64,000 bases of DNA from Limnephilus marmoratus. Its lineage: Eukaryota; Arthropoda; Insecta; Trichoptera; Limnephilidae. The notes beneath the pieces were generated by a model. It was not told where the DNA came from. It was given only the letters and a program-made list of their open reading frames with translations, and ran no database searches. Shown here piece by piece: positions 51,130 through 61,215 of this stretch. Every line of letters begins with the position of its first letter. The first letter of the stretch is position 1. The DNA lies in assembly GCA_917880885.1 (NCBI GenBank), contig OU862934.1:31666734-31730733 (forward strand), given 5' to 3'. The position numbers and the translations under genes were made by a program.

Positions 51130-51620
51130 TCGTTCGTTGGGTGTTTGGATCCCGTGTACCAAGGTCGGCGGGATTTGGCTTAGTTGACACCCACCTTCAG
51201 TCTTGTATGTTGGTCATCTCATTTATTTTGCCCAGTCTGTTTGCCACAAAGGTGGAGTAAATGTGTGGATCGGTGCGCAGCAAACACAATACGGTTGTTG
51301 AATCTGTCCAGAAATGGGTTTGGGTTATCAGGGCATGGCTTTCTTTTTACATGGTTCGGGCGAGTCTCGCTGAGATGAGTGCGGCATGTAATTGAGGCAG
51401 CGTCTTGGGACGGTGATTGTGTATGTTTTTTTTGCAGGTTCATCCAATTTGTCCACTTCTGGATATGTTCAGGGGCAATGGGTTTGTCACAGCTCACGTT
51501 CAAGTGCCACACGGCTTCAAGTAGTATTTTGGGCCGAATCGTAAGGCAGGAAATAAAGCCGGGTTGATCTCCTCTTCGTGGGTCTTATTGCCTCTTCGTG
51601 GGTCGTATTAACCTTTCCTA
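51130..51620 (-). pseudogene. RNase H and linker relic of the BEL/Pao pol
   Basis: Minus-strand frames give WHLNVSCDKPIAPEHIQKWT near 51,510 (BEL inter-domain) and FWTDSTTVL..LRTDPHIY and TFVANRLGKI near 51,310-51,225 (RNase H end). RT motifs (YVDD-type) are absent between here and the arrays. Confidence 0.65.
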
Positions 51621-51835
51621 GACTGTGAGGTTTTATTGGTGGTTAGCAAAGCCAATTGATGCACGGCATTGCTAGAGAATTGCACGTCTGTCTCGTGGCT
51701 TTAGTGCCACTAGAGCGTTTTCATCTCGGAGTCAGTTCCATGAAATTTTGTCCCTTTTAATGTGGAAATGGGCTCCTCCCGTCTGAGGAGACATTGGAGA
51801 GTACCGATGTTCTGAAAGGACTTGCTTGCCTTGGC

Positions 51836-52010
51836 TGCTCCGATGAGGACCACCGTTGTTCTAGCAGTGGTACTGCTGGGGAGGGCTTGCCCGCCTTGGC
51901 TGCGGTGATGAGGAGCACCGCTATTCTGGCAGTGACACTGCTGGGGGCAGGGCTTGCTCGTCTTGGCTGCGGTGATGAGGAGCACCACTATTCTGGTAGT
52001 GGCACTGCTG
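51836..52010 (-). repeat. 66-bp minisatellite
   Basis: About 2.6 copies of a unit starting TGCGGTGATGAGGAGCACC (51,836; 51,901; 51,968). Spacing 65 and 67. Confidence 0.75.
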
Positions 52011-52046
52011 AAATTGAAATTAGAAGATGGAATTAGCCTTGCTGGC

Positions 52047-52450
52047 CTTCGGTTGAGTAGCGTGTCTCGTTGCAAACTTGTTGGGAGGCGGGCTAGTTGA
52101 TGCCATTACTTGAGATGCGTATCTTGTCGCAAACAAGTTGGGAGGCGGGCTAGTTGGTGCCATTACTTGAGTTGCGTATCTTGTCGCAAACAAGTTGGGA
52201 GGCGGGCTAGTTTGGTGCCTTTACTTGAATTGTGTATCTCGTCACAAACAAGTTGGGAGGCGGGCTAGTTGGTGCCATTACTTGAGTTGCATATCTCGTC
52301 GCAAACAAGTTGGGAGGCTGGCTATTTGTTGCCATTACTTGAGTAGCGTATCTCGTCGCAAGCAATTTGGAAGGCGGACACTAGTAGGTGCCTTTACTTG
52401 AGTTGCGTATCTTGTCGCAAACAAGTTGGGAGGCGAGCTAGTTGCTGCTA
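52047..52450 (-). repeat. 57-bp minisatellite, 7 copies, coding-compatible
   Basis: GTTGGGAGGCGGGCTAG recurs at 57-58 base steps (52,081; 52,138; 52,195; 52,252; 52,309; about 52,366; about 52,424). On the minus strand one unit reads as 19 residues, with LFATRYATQVMAPTSPPP, without a stop. Confidence 0.85.
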
Positions 52451-52849
52451 TTACTAGGATAAACAATATAAAGGAATAACTTATCATGAAAATGGGATGG
52501 CAGGACGCGGCTCAGGCTCGTATGGGACTGCAAATTCAGGCAGGTTGGTGATCAGCTTGGCGTGGAGTTGCAGCGCGCAAGGCCGCGAACGGGTCAGCAA
52601 TCTGCTTTGCGTGTCAGGCCAACTATTGTACTCTCTGATACTCGCTTGCTTCTGGCAATGTGGAGTGCTTCTACTATCGCGGAGGTGATCTAGGCCAGTG
52701 GATCTATGTTTCGATGTGTTCATCCAGTGTGAGTACGGTCTTGGTTTTCAGTATATCCGGGACTAGCATTAAGGGTCGGGCCGATTGCTGCAAGCTCGGG
52801 AATTCTCTGGCTGGCTGCCACAGGGTATCGAGTATCCATATATGCGGAT
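52451..52849 (-). other. spacer between arrays
   Basis: Non-repetitive, higher-GC sequence inside the LTR element. No RT, protease or gag motif was seen on the minus strand. Confidence 0.4.
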
Positions 52850-54967
52850 TACTGCATATCTAGTAGCTGCATATATCGCTGTTGCATGAGTGGTAGCTGT
52901 ATATTTTATTGCTGCTCAGTTTATTGCCGCATGTCTCATTGTTGCATTTGTGGAAGCTGCATATCTTGTTGCTGCTGGGTTCATTGCTGCATATCTGGTG
53001 GCTGAATATCTCGTTAATGCTCAGTTTGTTGCTGCATTTCTCGTTGCTGCATGCCGTAGCTGCATATCTCGTTGCTGCTGGGTTCTTTGCTGCATATCTT
53101 GTTGCTGCATGTCTGTTGCTATATATCTTGTTGCTGTATGTCTGTTGCTGCATATCTCGTCGCTGCATGTATGGTAACTGCATAACTCGTCGCTGATCAG
53201 TTTGTTGCTGCATGTCTCGTTGCTCCATATATGAAAGCTGCATATCTCGTTGCTGCCAATTTGTTGCTAGACGTCTATTAGCTGCATGTCTCGTTGCTGC
53301 ATGTATGGAAGCTGTATATCTTGTTGCTGTTGGGTTCGTTGCCGCATATCTGGTAGCTGCATATCTCGTTACTGCTCAGTTTGTTGTTGCATTTCTCGTT
53401 GCTGAATGTGGTAGCTGCATATATTGTTGCTGCTCAGTTTGTTGCTGCATGACTCGTTGCTGCATGTCTGGTAGCTGCATATCTCGTTGCGGCTGGGTTC
53501 GTTGCTGCATGTGTGGAAGCTGTATATCTTGTTGCTGTTGGGGTTCATTGCCGCATATCTGGTAGCTGCATATCCCGTTGCTGCTCAGTTTGTTGTTGCA
53601 TTTCTCGTTGCTGCATGTGGTAGCTGCATATCTCGGTGCTAGACGTCTATTAGCTGCATGTCTCGTTGTTGCATGTGTGGAAGCTGTATATCTTGTTGCT
53701 GTTGGGTTCGTTGCCGCATATCTGGTAGCTGCATATCTCGGTGCTGCTCAGTTTGTTGTTGCATTTCTCGTTGCTGCATGTGGTAGCTGCATATCTCGTT
53801 GCTGCTCAGTTTGTTGCTGCATATCTCGTTGCTGCTCAGTTCATTGCTGGATGTCTCCTTGCTGCATGTGTGGAAGCTGCATATCTTGTTGCTGCTGGGT
53901 TCGTTGCTGCATGTCTGTTAGCTGCATATCTCGTTGCTGCTCAGTTTGTTGCTGCATACCTCGTTGCGGTATATGTGGTCGTTGCTGCTGGGTTCGTTGA
54001 TGCATGTCTGTGAGCTGCTCAGTGTTTTGTTGCATATCTCGTTGCGGTATATGTGGTAGCTGCATATCTCGTTGCTGCTGGGTTCGTTGTTGCATGTCTG
54101 TTAGCTGCATATCTCGTTGCTGCTCAGTTTGTTGCTGCATATCTTGTTGCGGTATATGTGGTAGCTGCATATCTCGTTGCTGCTGGGTTCGTTGATGCAT
54201 GTCTCGTTGCTGCTCAGTTTATTGCTGCATGTCTCCTTGCTGCATGTGTGGAAGCTGCATATCTTGTTGCTGCTGGGTTCGTTGCTGCATGTCTGTTAGC
54301 TGCATATCTCGTTGCTGCTCAGTTTTTTGCTGCATATCTTGTTGCGGTATATGTGGTAGCTGCATATCTCGTTGCTGCTCAGTTTATTGCTGCATATCTT
54401 GTTGCGGTATATGTGGTAGCTGCATATCTCGTTGCTGCTGGGTTCGTTGATGCATGTCTGTGAGCTGCTCAGTGTTTTATTGCATATCTCGTTGCGGTAT
54501 ATGTGGTAGCTGCATATCTCGTTGCTGCTGGGTTCGTTGTTGCATGTCTGTTAGCTGCATATCTCGTTGCTGCTCAGTTTGTTGCTGCATATCTTGTTGC
54601 GGTATATGTGGTAGCTGCATATCTCGTTGCTGCTGGGTTTGTTGATGCATGTCTCGTTGCTGCTCAGTTTATTGCTGCATGTCTCCTTGCTGCATGTGTG
54701 GAAGCTGCATATCTTGTTGCTGCTGGGTTCGTTGCTGCATGTCTGTTAGCTGCATATCTCGTTGCTGCTCAGTTTTTTGCTGCATATCTTGTTGCGGTAT
54801 ATGTGGTAGCTGCATATCTCGTTGCTGCTGGGTTCGTTGATGCATGTTTGTAAGCTGATCAGTGTTTTGTTGCATATCTCGTTGCGGTATATGAGGTGGC
54901 TGCATATCTCGTTGGTGCCCAGTTTGTTGCTGCTTGTCTCGTTGCTCCATATGTGGAAGCTGCATAT
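52850..54967 (-). repeat. 15-bp coding-type minisatellite with 450-bp higher-order unit
   Basis: Units of 15 bases around GCTGCATATCTCGTT, with variants, fill 2.1 kb. A block of 450 bases (30 units) is repeated with few changes: text from 54,003 recurs from 54,453. On the minus strand the array reads RDMQLPHIPQRDMQQ-type Gln/Met-rich peptide or ATRYAA-type peptide, with stops from CAA to TAA change. The array continues after the nested transposon at 56,859-57,000. Confidence 0.9.
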
Positions 54968-56858
54968 TAGGGTGGAACACTTTTGTATGAAAAAAATTTT
55001 TTTTTCGAATTTCGAATTGGAATACCAGGTAAAAGTTGTTTTATATAATTGTAAATAACACTCCTCAATTTGGAAGTTCTAGCTCGACAGCTTGAGCCCC
55101 CGCCATAGGCTTGAAATTTAATTTTTTAAGTTTTTGTAGACGTTTTGTATTATCCACCTTATAAACAAAATAATAAGTAAATATAATATTTTATGAATTA
55201 AATGATAAAATAAAAGTAGATTTTAACCAATAAAATCATTTATTTCAAAAGTACACACAGGTTCAGAAAGTTATGTAGGTATGAATAACATCATTTTTAA
55301 TGACAAAAATCCTTTTTCGTCTCAAACCTTGGTATAAGCTTTCGAGATGCTAATTTAGATTTTATGAATCCCTCTTGTCTTGTCTTATCGCATACACTTA
55401 GAGCTGCTTTTGTCACAACTTTTACAAATCTTTCCACAGCCTGGGTGTGGCAAGGCAGTCTCATAAACTCCAACACTGTATCTTATCCATTTTATATAAG
55501 ATCTTGTAACTGTTTATCGGAAATATTCATCAGTATTGGAGGTTTGTACATATTTTGTTGCCAGTCAATCATGTCTACGTAAGAACGTGCATTTAAGTCC
55601 ACTTTTGGCACCTCAAACATGCGCCAAACAGATTTTTCATTAACTTGACGAGCCTTTAAAATGCGTCTTGCAGCGAGTTCTCTAATGTGCTTACGTGAAT
55701 CATACTCAACAACAAGTTTTCTGGATGAGCAAAGTAAGTGTTTCGAATTATAACAGGGTCCACTATCGCCAACAACTAGTTGGACAAATATCGAGTGCTG
55801 TTAATGAGCTTTCATAAATGATTTGAACCATCTTTGCAGGATGAATGTGTTTTGATAGCATACCAGTCAGGAGCATATGATTTGCTAAAGTCACAAGATT
55901 TTGTTGTAGATTTTCCGTAGAAATATTCAAACGTAGTATACGATTAGCTCTCGTCAACCAGCGGGCATGGGATAGATTACCTGGGCTTCTCTTTAATAAA
56001 TCAGGAGAACAGGATCCGTTTATGACAGCAGTAGTAATTTCTTGCAAATATTTCTGGTCTATACTGAGATCTGTGGATATTTGTGGAGGTAGTTCACCTT
56101 CTATCTTCTCAAAGTTGTCCAACGGCAGCATCTCGCATATCTCTAATGCTTTACCAATTTGACCTGCAAATGATTTAGGTCCTGCAGTAGGGCCATCCAA
56201 ATAAGTAAATAAATGCCTCAATGGTAACACATTGGCGTGTAAGAGACAGATTATCCATTGCAATGGTCGAGATAGTCTGTTTTCCAAAAGACGAATCACG
56301 CATCTCACTTTCCCTGCATTTGTGTTTGTTCCGTCACAGCCAACAACCATTAAACCCTCTGGTGATATCTTTTCAGTCGTTAAAGAGCTGTTGAAAGCTC
56401 TTTCAATATTTCTTGCACTCCCCGATGTCACATAAAAAACGTTTGTCAACAAGTACTCGTTAATATAATTGACGGGCGACCCTTCACTTTGAGACAATTA
56501 TCCTTTAAACAAAACACTGCATTTCGTAGATTATCACCTGCCGCCCCCCGCTTCGTCCCGCACTTTACTCCTTTATCACAGCGCCAATAATGAAATATTT
56601 GATTGCAACAGCTAGTTAACTATATTTAAGTACGTCATTAAATAAAATAAACCTATTTTAATAAATTCTGTACTGTTTTGTAGGCCGCGCAAATAGCGCC
56701 AAAACTGTCGTTTTTGTAAATGTTCAATGTCTTGGCGGGGGCTTTTACCGTTGTCTGATATTTTTTATATTTTTAATTGAGGTAATTGATGGCAATTGGC
56801 AACTTAATACAACTATTCCAAATAAAAATTAGAAAAAACAAAATTTCGTTCCGCACTA
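54968..56858 (-). mobile_element. DNA transposon X, copy B (8-bp TSD)
   Basis: Starts TAGGGTGGAAC and ends, read inversely, TAGTGCGGAAC. CTGCATAT flanks both ends (54,960-54,967; 56,859-56,866) and is one array unit. 1,891 bp; compared with copy A it has an internal deletion of about 450 bp before GATGTCACATAAAAAACG (near 56,425). It must be younger than the LTR element. Confidence 0.9.
55330..56497 (-). pseudogene. transposase-like gene of transposon X copy B
   Basis: The longest open piece of the family, 244 codons at 56,497-55,763: GCDGTNTNAGKVRCVIRLLE near 56,345, PLQWIICLLHANVLPLRHLF near 56,255, LDGPTAGPKSFAGQIGKALE near 56,190, LARWLTRANRIL-type region near 55,960, then HIHPAKMVQIIYES. 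It continues below 55,740 in other frames to DWQQNMYKPPIL near 55,560, RLPCHTQAVERFVKVVT near 55,450 and RKLIPRFETKKDF near 55,330. Lacks the N-terminal third through deletion. Confidence 0.65.
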
Positions 56859-56866
56859 CTGCATAT

Positions 56867-57202
56867 CTCGTTGCTCCATATGTGGAAGCTGCGTATCTCG
56901 TTACTGTCAATTTGTTGCTAGACGTCTGTTAGCTGCATGTTTCATTGCTGTATGTGTAGAAGCTCCATATATCGTTGCTGCTCAGTTTGTTGTCATCTTT
57001 ATCATCCTCCTGTAGATCTTTGATGGTGGAGGCGTAGGCTTAAGGTAGCATCTGGATCGGCGGTAGGTATAGATGCATCTGAGTTTGCGAGGCAGGGCCG
57101 TGATGTCTCGGTTGAAGCCAGGATTTTACGGCCGCTACGTGTGATGCCATCTCCACTGAGAAAGATTTGATGACGTGGGATCCGGCTCGAAAAGGACCAA
57201 TT
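56867..57202 (-). pseudogene. array end and 5' leader of the LTR element
   Basis: Array units remain to about 57,000. Between 57,000 and 57,180 the minus strand has an open frame (SVEMASHVAAVKSWLQPRHH... or the overlapping LSGDGITRSGRKILAS), perhaps the start of a gag, that runs into the array. It is too short to identify. Confidence 0.4.
57181..57202 (-). other. primer binding site, tRNA-Tyr type
   Basis: Just inside the 5' LTR on the coding strand: TTGGTCC, TTTT, CGAGCCGGAT. From memory the 3' end of insect tRNA-Tyr is complementary to TGGTCCTTCGAGCCGGAT; here two extra T interrupt the match. Confidence 0.5.
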
Positions 57203-57727
57203 TGTATGAGACCACTTTTCTGTTCCATACAAATACTATAAACAATAGGGCGCTGGACTCCGATCGTCAATTCGGTTTCGGGAGGTAATAATAACTCAGA
57301 AGTTTCTTGGATAATGACATAAAGTATTTATTTTCAGACGGTTTTTATACAAAATTTTGCGTACACCTGCTTTGAAGAAAAACGTAAACATGTTTTCATT
57401 TCTGCATCTGTTGTTTATCTTAATTACTCCAGGTGTTTGAGGCAGGTGTCCTGTGTGCTCTATTTCGTTTGAATAACAAACTAGTTTAGACATGAAGTGT
57501 TTTTCTTGCATGGGTTGACCTCATTTCACACCTGTTGTTTGTGATAATGCGAGGTGTTTTGGTTTTGAATAACACGTGCAGTCGCAAGAATTGACTTGTC
57601 GATAAATTGTTTACTCTTCTCTGAACAGGTGGTAGGCAGTACTATTTTAAAGGAACACGTGCGGCGACAAGCTGTGATTTTTCACGTAAACAAGATCTGG
57701 CAAATGCTTCAAGAGACGTCTGTTACA
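57203..57727 (-). repeat. 5' LTR of the BEL/Pao-type element
   Basis: 525 bp, same ends as the 3' LTR. On the minus strand this is the upstream LTR and would hold the promoter. Confidence 0.9.
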
Positions 57728-57985
57728 CTTAGTAAAGGTATAGTGAAATTGTCACCACTATAGGTACCAAGATTCACACATCGAGTCTTGATGTTAGTGA
57801 GCGTGTTACGCTTTACGTGAAGTACTAACAGTGAAGCAGCGAACAGCAAGGGGCGCAAAACCATAAATCACAGGTATAAAAATATCGAAAGATGTCGAAA
57901 CATTGCGAAGCAGAACCAGAAAAAAATGAAGTGTGGTATGAAATGTGTTTAGTCTAGTGTTCAGGAAAGGTAGGTGATTTTGCAT
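57728..57985. other. right flank of the LTR element
   Basis: CTTAG at 57,728-57,732 is the right target duplicate. No gene seen; it may be 3'UTR of the LINE that follows. Confidence 0.4.
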
Positions 57986-59200
57986 ATCAGTTAAAAAGCA
58001 TACGTTCACAATCGTCTCTCCCTAAGTTCAGAATCCAGTCGTTGACTAATTTATGCAGGACGCTTGCACTTTTCAATTTCCAAGATCCGGGAATAAGGTT
58101 GAACATTTTAGGACCTAGGTAAGAATATTGTCTTTGAGCAAGGGATGTCATAGTAGTAAGTGGAACTATTGGATTCCTCCCTGCATGTCGGGTGTCGTGA
58201 TAGTGTTCTACGTAGGGGAAGAGGTGGCGATATTTTTGTGTGTATAATATAACTTTTCTTGTGATAAGTTGCCTCACATCCAAAACTCCTATCTCTTTGA
58301 ATAAAGCATTACTGGGGTATCTGAATGGTTTTTTAAGGATGACCTTCAGTGGTGATTTTTGTGCTTTGGCTAAGGGGTCCAGTATTGATTTGGTACATCC
58401 TCCCCATCCTAAAGATGCATATTCAAGTAATGAGTTGCACATGGCATAGTATATTAGTTTCATATCTTTTACGCAAAGAATATTTCTAATAGCCATGAAA
58501 AGATGCGCGAGTTTTCTGACCTTTGTGGAAATTGAGACGATATGTTCATTCCATCTCAGATTCTTGTCTACGATAATTCCTAGATATTTTATGCTATCTA
58601 CAAATTCTAAGGTATTACAATTGCAAGTGTTTAGGTCATTGCAATGGTGTATTATAATTCTTTGAGTTTCTCTTGGTTGTCCCGCTTGAGTTGCACTGAA
58701 ACGGATGAATTTAGTTTTGTCATTGTTGAGAGTGAGAAGATTATTGCCTAGCCATTCTTTTACCTTATTAATACCTATTTCTGAATTTTTATGAACTTCA
58801 TTCCAGTTTTTGCCTTCAAATAATAATACTGTGTCATCGGCAAAGGTGATAATGTGATCTGCAAATGAACTGTTACATAATTCATTTTTATATAGATATT
58901 GAATAAAAGTGGACCTAGAGTGCTTCCTTGAGGTAAACTAAAGTTTATATCAGCTGGATCGCTCAGAGTATTGTAAATATTCACTCTTTTGCTCCTATTT
59001 TCTAAATAACTAACTAACCACTTAAGTAGCTGACCCTGAATGCCGATGCGCTGTAGTTTTTTCACGAGAATTTTGTGTGAGATAGTGTCAAATGCTTTGG
59101 CTAGATCCAAGAAGAGCGCAATGCATTTTCTTCCTCTATCGATATTGTTGGAGATGATTTTCGTCAGGTTTGTAATGGCAATCTTTAAGAACAACTTTTT
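57986..59200 (-). mobile_element. LINE (Jockey/CR1 group), 5'-truncated
   Basis: On the minus strand: RT from 59,194 (LFLDLAKAFDTISHKILVKK, INFSLPQGSTLGPLLFNIYI; the YADDT box is in another frame near 58,865), YLGIIVDKNLRWNEHI near 58,575, then 58,496-57,987 with the C-terminal domain (LEYASLGWGG, HDTRHAGRNPIV, LGPKMFNLIPGSWK). A few frame changes. It is the same family as the fragment at 12,380-12,657. Confidence 0.8.
57987..58496 (-). pseudogene. LINE ORF2 C-terminal domain
   Basis: A 169-codon open piece ending with the probable native stop. Contains SLLEYASLGWGGCTKS and VILKKPFRYPSNALF, conserved also in the intact LINE (QYGILGWGG; IILKKPYDFPTIRLF). Confidence 0.75.
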
Positions 59201-59446
59201 TTTAAGGGGTCAAAAACATAAAACGTTCAAAGGAAATATGTTAAAAATCGGTAGAAAATCGGAATGCAGGGTTTTAACCCCTTTGAAGGCATGATAGATG
59301 CTTCAATTACTCCTAGCTATATATGAAATGCAATTCTTAAGAAACGTTTATATTAGTTTTCTTTTCTATTTTCACTACTTTTTTGAAAATATTATGTTAA
59401 GTAATCTCCTAGAACTTTGTTGGGACTTGCACAATTTTACGTATTA
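59201..59446. other. intron DNA, nothing recognised
   Basis: AT-rich, no feature seen between the LINE and the mariner. Confidence 0.3.
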
Positions 59447-60377
59447 TTAGGTCCTTACATATGAAATTTAGCGTTTTATCGTGCTGGCAAATTTGATCTC
59501 AAATGTCTTCTCTTTTTTTAGGAATTCCAAATTCAAATTTATACAGCTATTTACTCATGTATTTGTGTTTCGAAAATTATAATTCATTTGTTTGTTCCTT
59601 AATTGTTTTTTTTCTTTGCGTCACTTGTTTACAAAATGGAAAACTTGAAATATCGCGTTATTTACGAGTACGGGTTCCACCGTGGCACCAGTGCTGCAGA
59701 AACGGCTCGAAGGATTAATGATGTGTATGGAGACGATGCCGTAAAAGAAAACACAATGCGTTTTTTGTTCCAACGTTTTCGTTCTGGAAATTTCGACCTG
59801 CAGAACCAGCCCCGTGGACGGCCGGAGACCAAAATTGATAGTGAAGAATTCAATGCTATTGTGGAAGCGGATCCATCGCAAACCACGTCCGAGTTAGCTG
59901 CAGGCTGCGGTGTTAATGATAAAACTGTTTTAATCCACTTGAAGCAAATTGGGAAGGTGAAAAAGCTTGAAAGGTGGGTACCTAACGAATTGAGTGAAGC
60001 AAATCGACAAACCCGCGTTAGAACGTTAGACCACACACTGCACAACAGACGGCTACCAAATTAAAGGAGCTTCAATTGGAATGTCTAAGATATCCACCGT
60101 ACTCTCCAGTACAGATTATCATTTTTTTTGAAATTTGGATAACTTCTTGCAAGGGAAAAAATTCAACTCCGATAACCAGTCCAAACTGCCTTCAAAGATT
60201 TTATTGATTCCCGTCCGAATGGTTTTTTTAGTAAAGGGATCGATGAACTACCTATGTGATGGCAAAAGTGCATAGATAGCAATCGTGCATACTTTGATTA
60301 AATAAATATATTATATAAAAAAAAATCGACTTGATGTTCCCCCCATGCAAAAGCAAATTTCATATGTAAGGACCGAA
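59447..60377 (+). mobile_element. mariner element, internally deleted
   Basis: Terminal repeats GGTCCTTACATATGAAATTT at both ends (from 59,450 and inverse to 60,374) and TA on both sides. 931 bp against about 1.3 kb for a full mariner. Confidence 0.8.
59637..60064 (+). pseudogene. mariner transposase, DNA-binding domain and C-terminal scrap
   Basis: From the ATG of MENLKYRVIYEYGFHRGTSA the frame covers the N-terminal helix-turn-helix region of a mariner transposase (HTH_48-like: AAETARRINDVYG, RGRPETKI) and the second helix-turn-helix (TTSELAAGCGVNDKTVLIHL), then WVPNELSEANRQTRV. After about 60,020 the frame jumps to the C-terminus: YPPYSP near 60,095, and from 60,130 an eroded EIW...LQGK...F. 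The first two catalytic Asp lie in the deleted part, so it is inactive. Confidence 0.8.
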
Positions 60378-60620
60378 TATTAATAATTTATTTTCTCTTA
60401 CTTTTAAGGGTTATTATAAAATACACAAAAAAAACTCAAAATTATTCTGGAAAAACTTCCTTCCTACAAAAATCTCACGGGTTTTAAACATACTACACTT
60501 TTTGACTGTTGATAAAATTTACCGTCTGTAGCTGCATTTTAGAAGATTTTATGGTAATGCTCAGAAGAGCAAAAAGCACGAGCAGAAGCACGTTTTCAAA
60601 TGATGAAAACATAATATGGT
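60378..60620. other. gene 2 intron 1, start-proximal part
   Basis: AT-rich; no gene. From about 60,640 it aligns with the region just inside intron 1 of gene 1 (TCTGAAGC.GAT.TCCA). Confidence 0.35.
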
Positions 60621-60700
60621 AGCTATTGTCCCACAGCCTTGCAAAGGATTTTAATTCTGAAGCAGATTTCCATGAATAAAACGAACCAAGACTTTCTTAC

Positions 60701-60731
60701 CGATTGCTGCAAAGTCCACGATGATCTTCAT
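60701..60731 (-). CDS. Kazal gene 2, exon 1 (start of signal peptide)
   Basis: ATG at 60,731-60,729, ten codons (MKIIVDFAAI), one base of the next codon, then donor G|GTAAGA at 60,700. Two substitutions against the gene 1 exon. Together with exon 2 (43,832-44,011) and exon 3 (34,968-35,020) it gives 264 coding bases including the stop. Intron 1 is 16.7 kb. Confidence 0.75.
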
Positions 60732-60755
60732 TTTTCTTGGGAAATAAAACAATTT

Positions 60756-60791
60756 ACTGATGAATCCACGGACAAAAGGCGGACTTATATA
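60756..60791 (-). promoter_or_regulatory. core promoter of Kazal gene 2
   Basis: TATATAAG (60,791-60,784) and an arthropod-type initiator TCAGT (A at 60,758) 33 bases apart. The inferred 5'UTR is 27 bases. Both elements are conserved in gene 1. Confidence 0.75.
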
Positions 60792-61050
60792 CTCCAAACT
60801 CATACAAACTTAATTGCTTTCTGATAACAACGGTGCAAATTTTAATAAAAAACTTAATTTTCATTTTATGTTCCAATCAATTTTTTAATTTAATTTGGTA
60901 TTTTTTAAATGGCTGTGAAAGACTATTCATGATTAGATGCATTTACAAATCGAGTCAGAAATAAGTGTCATATAATATAATTTATTGATTATTCTATTTT
61001 CCCTTTACAAAATGCTTCGTTTTTCTAATCTAGTTTCAAAACACAAATAT
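60792..61050 (-). promoter_or_regulatory. conserved upstream region of Kazal gene 2
   Basis: Aligns with 23,966-24,216 with gaps. No transcription-factor site can be named with confidence. Confidence 0.45.
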
Positions 61051-61215
61051 ACGGTAGCGAGCATAGTGTTCACCCCATTGACGTCAGAAGAGACAGACTT
61101 ATCCTGACAGGGAATCCGGGTATCATTGCGAATTACTTGAATATTTGAACTGGCGTTCTTTTCCAAAGTCATTGGAATTGGCCTGTTTATTTTTTTTATT
61201 TTAAGTTTTATTCCA

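Larger units (their letters stand above)
49805..57727 (-). mobile_element. BEL/Pao-type LTR retrotransposon, minisatellite-bearing
   Basis: Two 525-bp LTRs (49,805-50,329; 57,203-57,727) with TG...CA ends and one visible difference, and a 5-bp duplication CTTAG on both sides (49,800-49,804; 57,728-57,732). Coding strand is minus: PBS at 57,202-57,181, PPT at 50,339-50,330. The pol remnant has only RNase H, integrase and the integrase tail; gag and RT are not found. In their place are in-frame tandem arrays. Without the nested transposon (54,968-56,858) the element is about 6.0 kb. The nearly identical LTRs mean it moved recently, so it must have been mobilised in trans. Confidence 0.9.

Noticed and set aside
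52890..54853. Plus-strand open frames encoding long LVAAYLVAA or CCISRC repeats, which look like membrane or Cys-rich proteins
   Set aside because: They are the reverse reading of the 15-base array in a minus-strand LTR element. A 15-base repeat without stops in one unit gives open frames on both strands.
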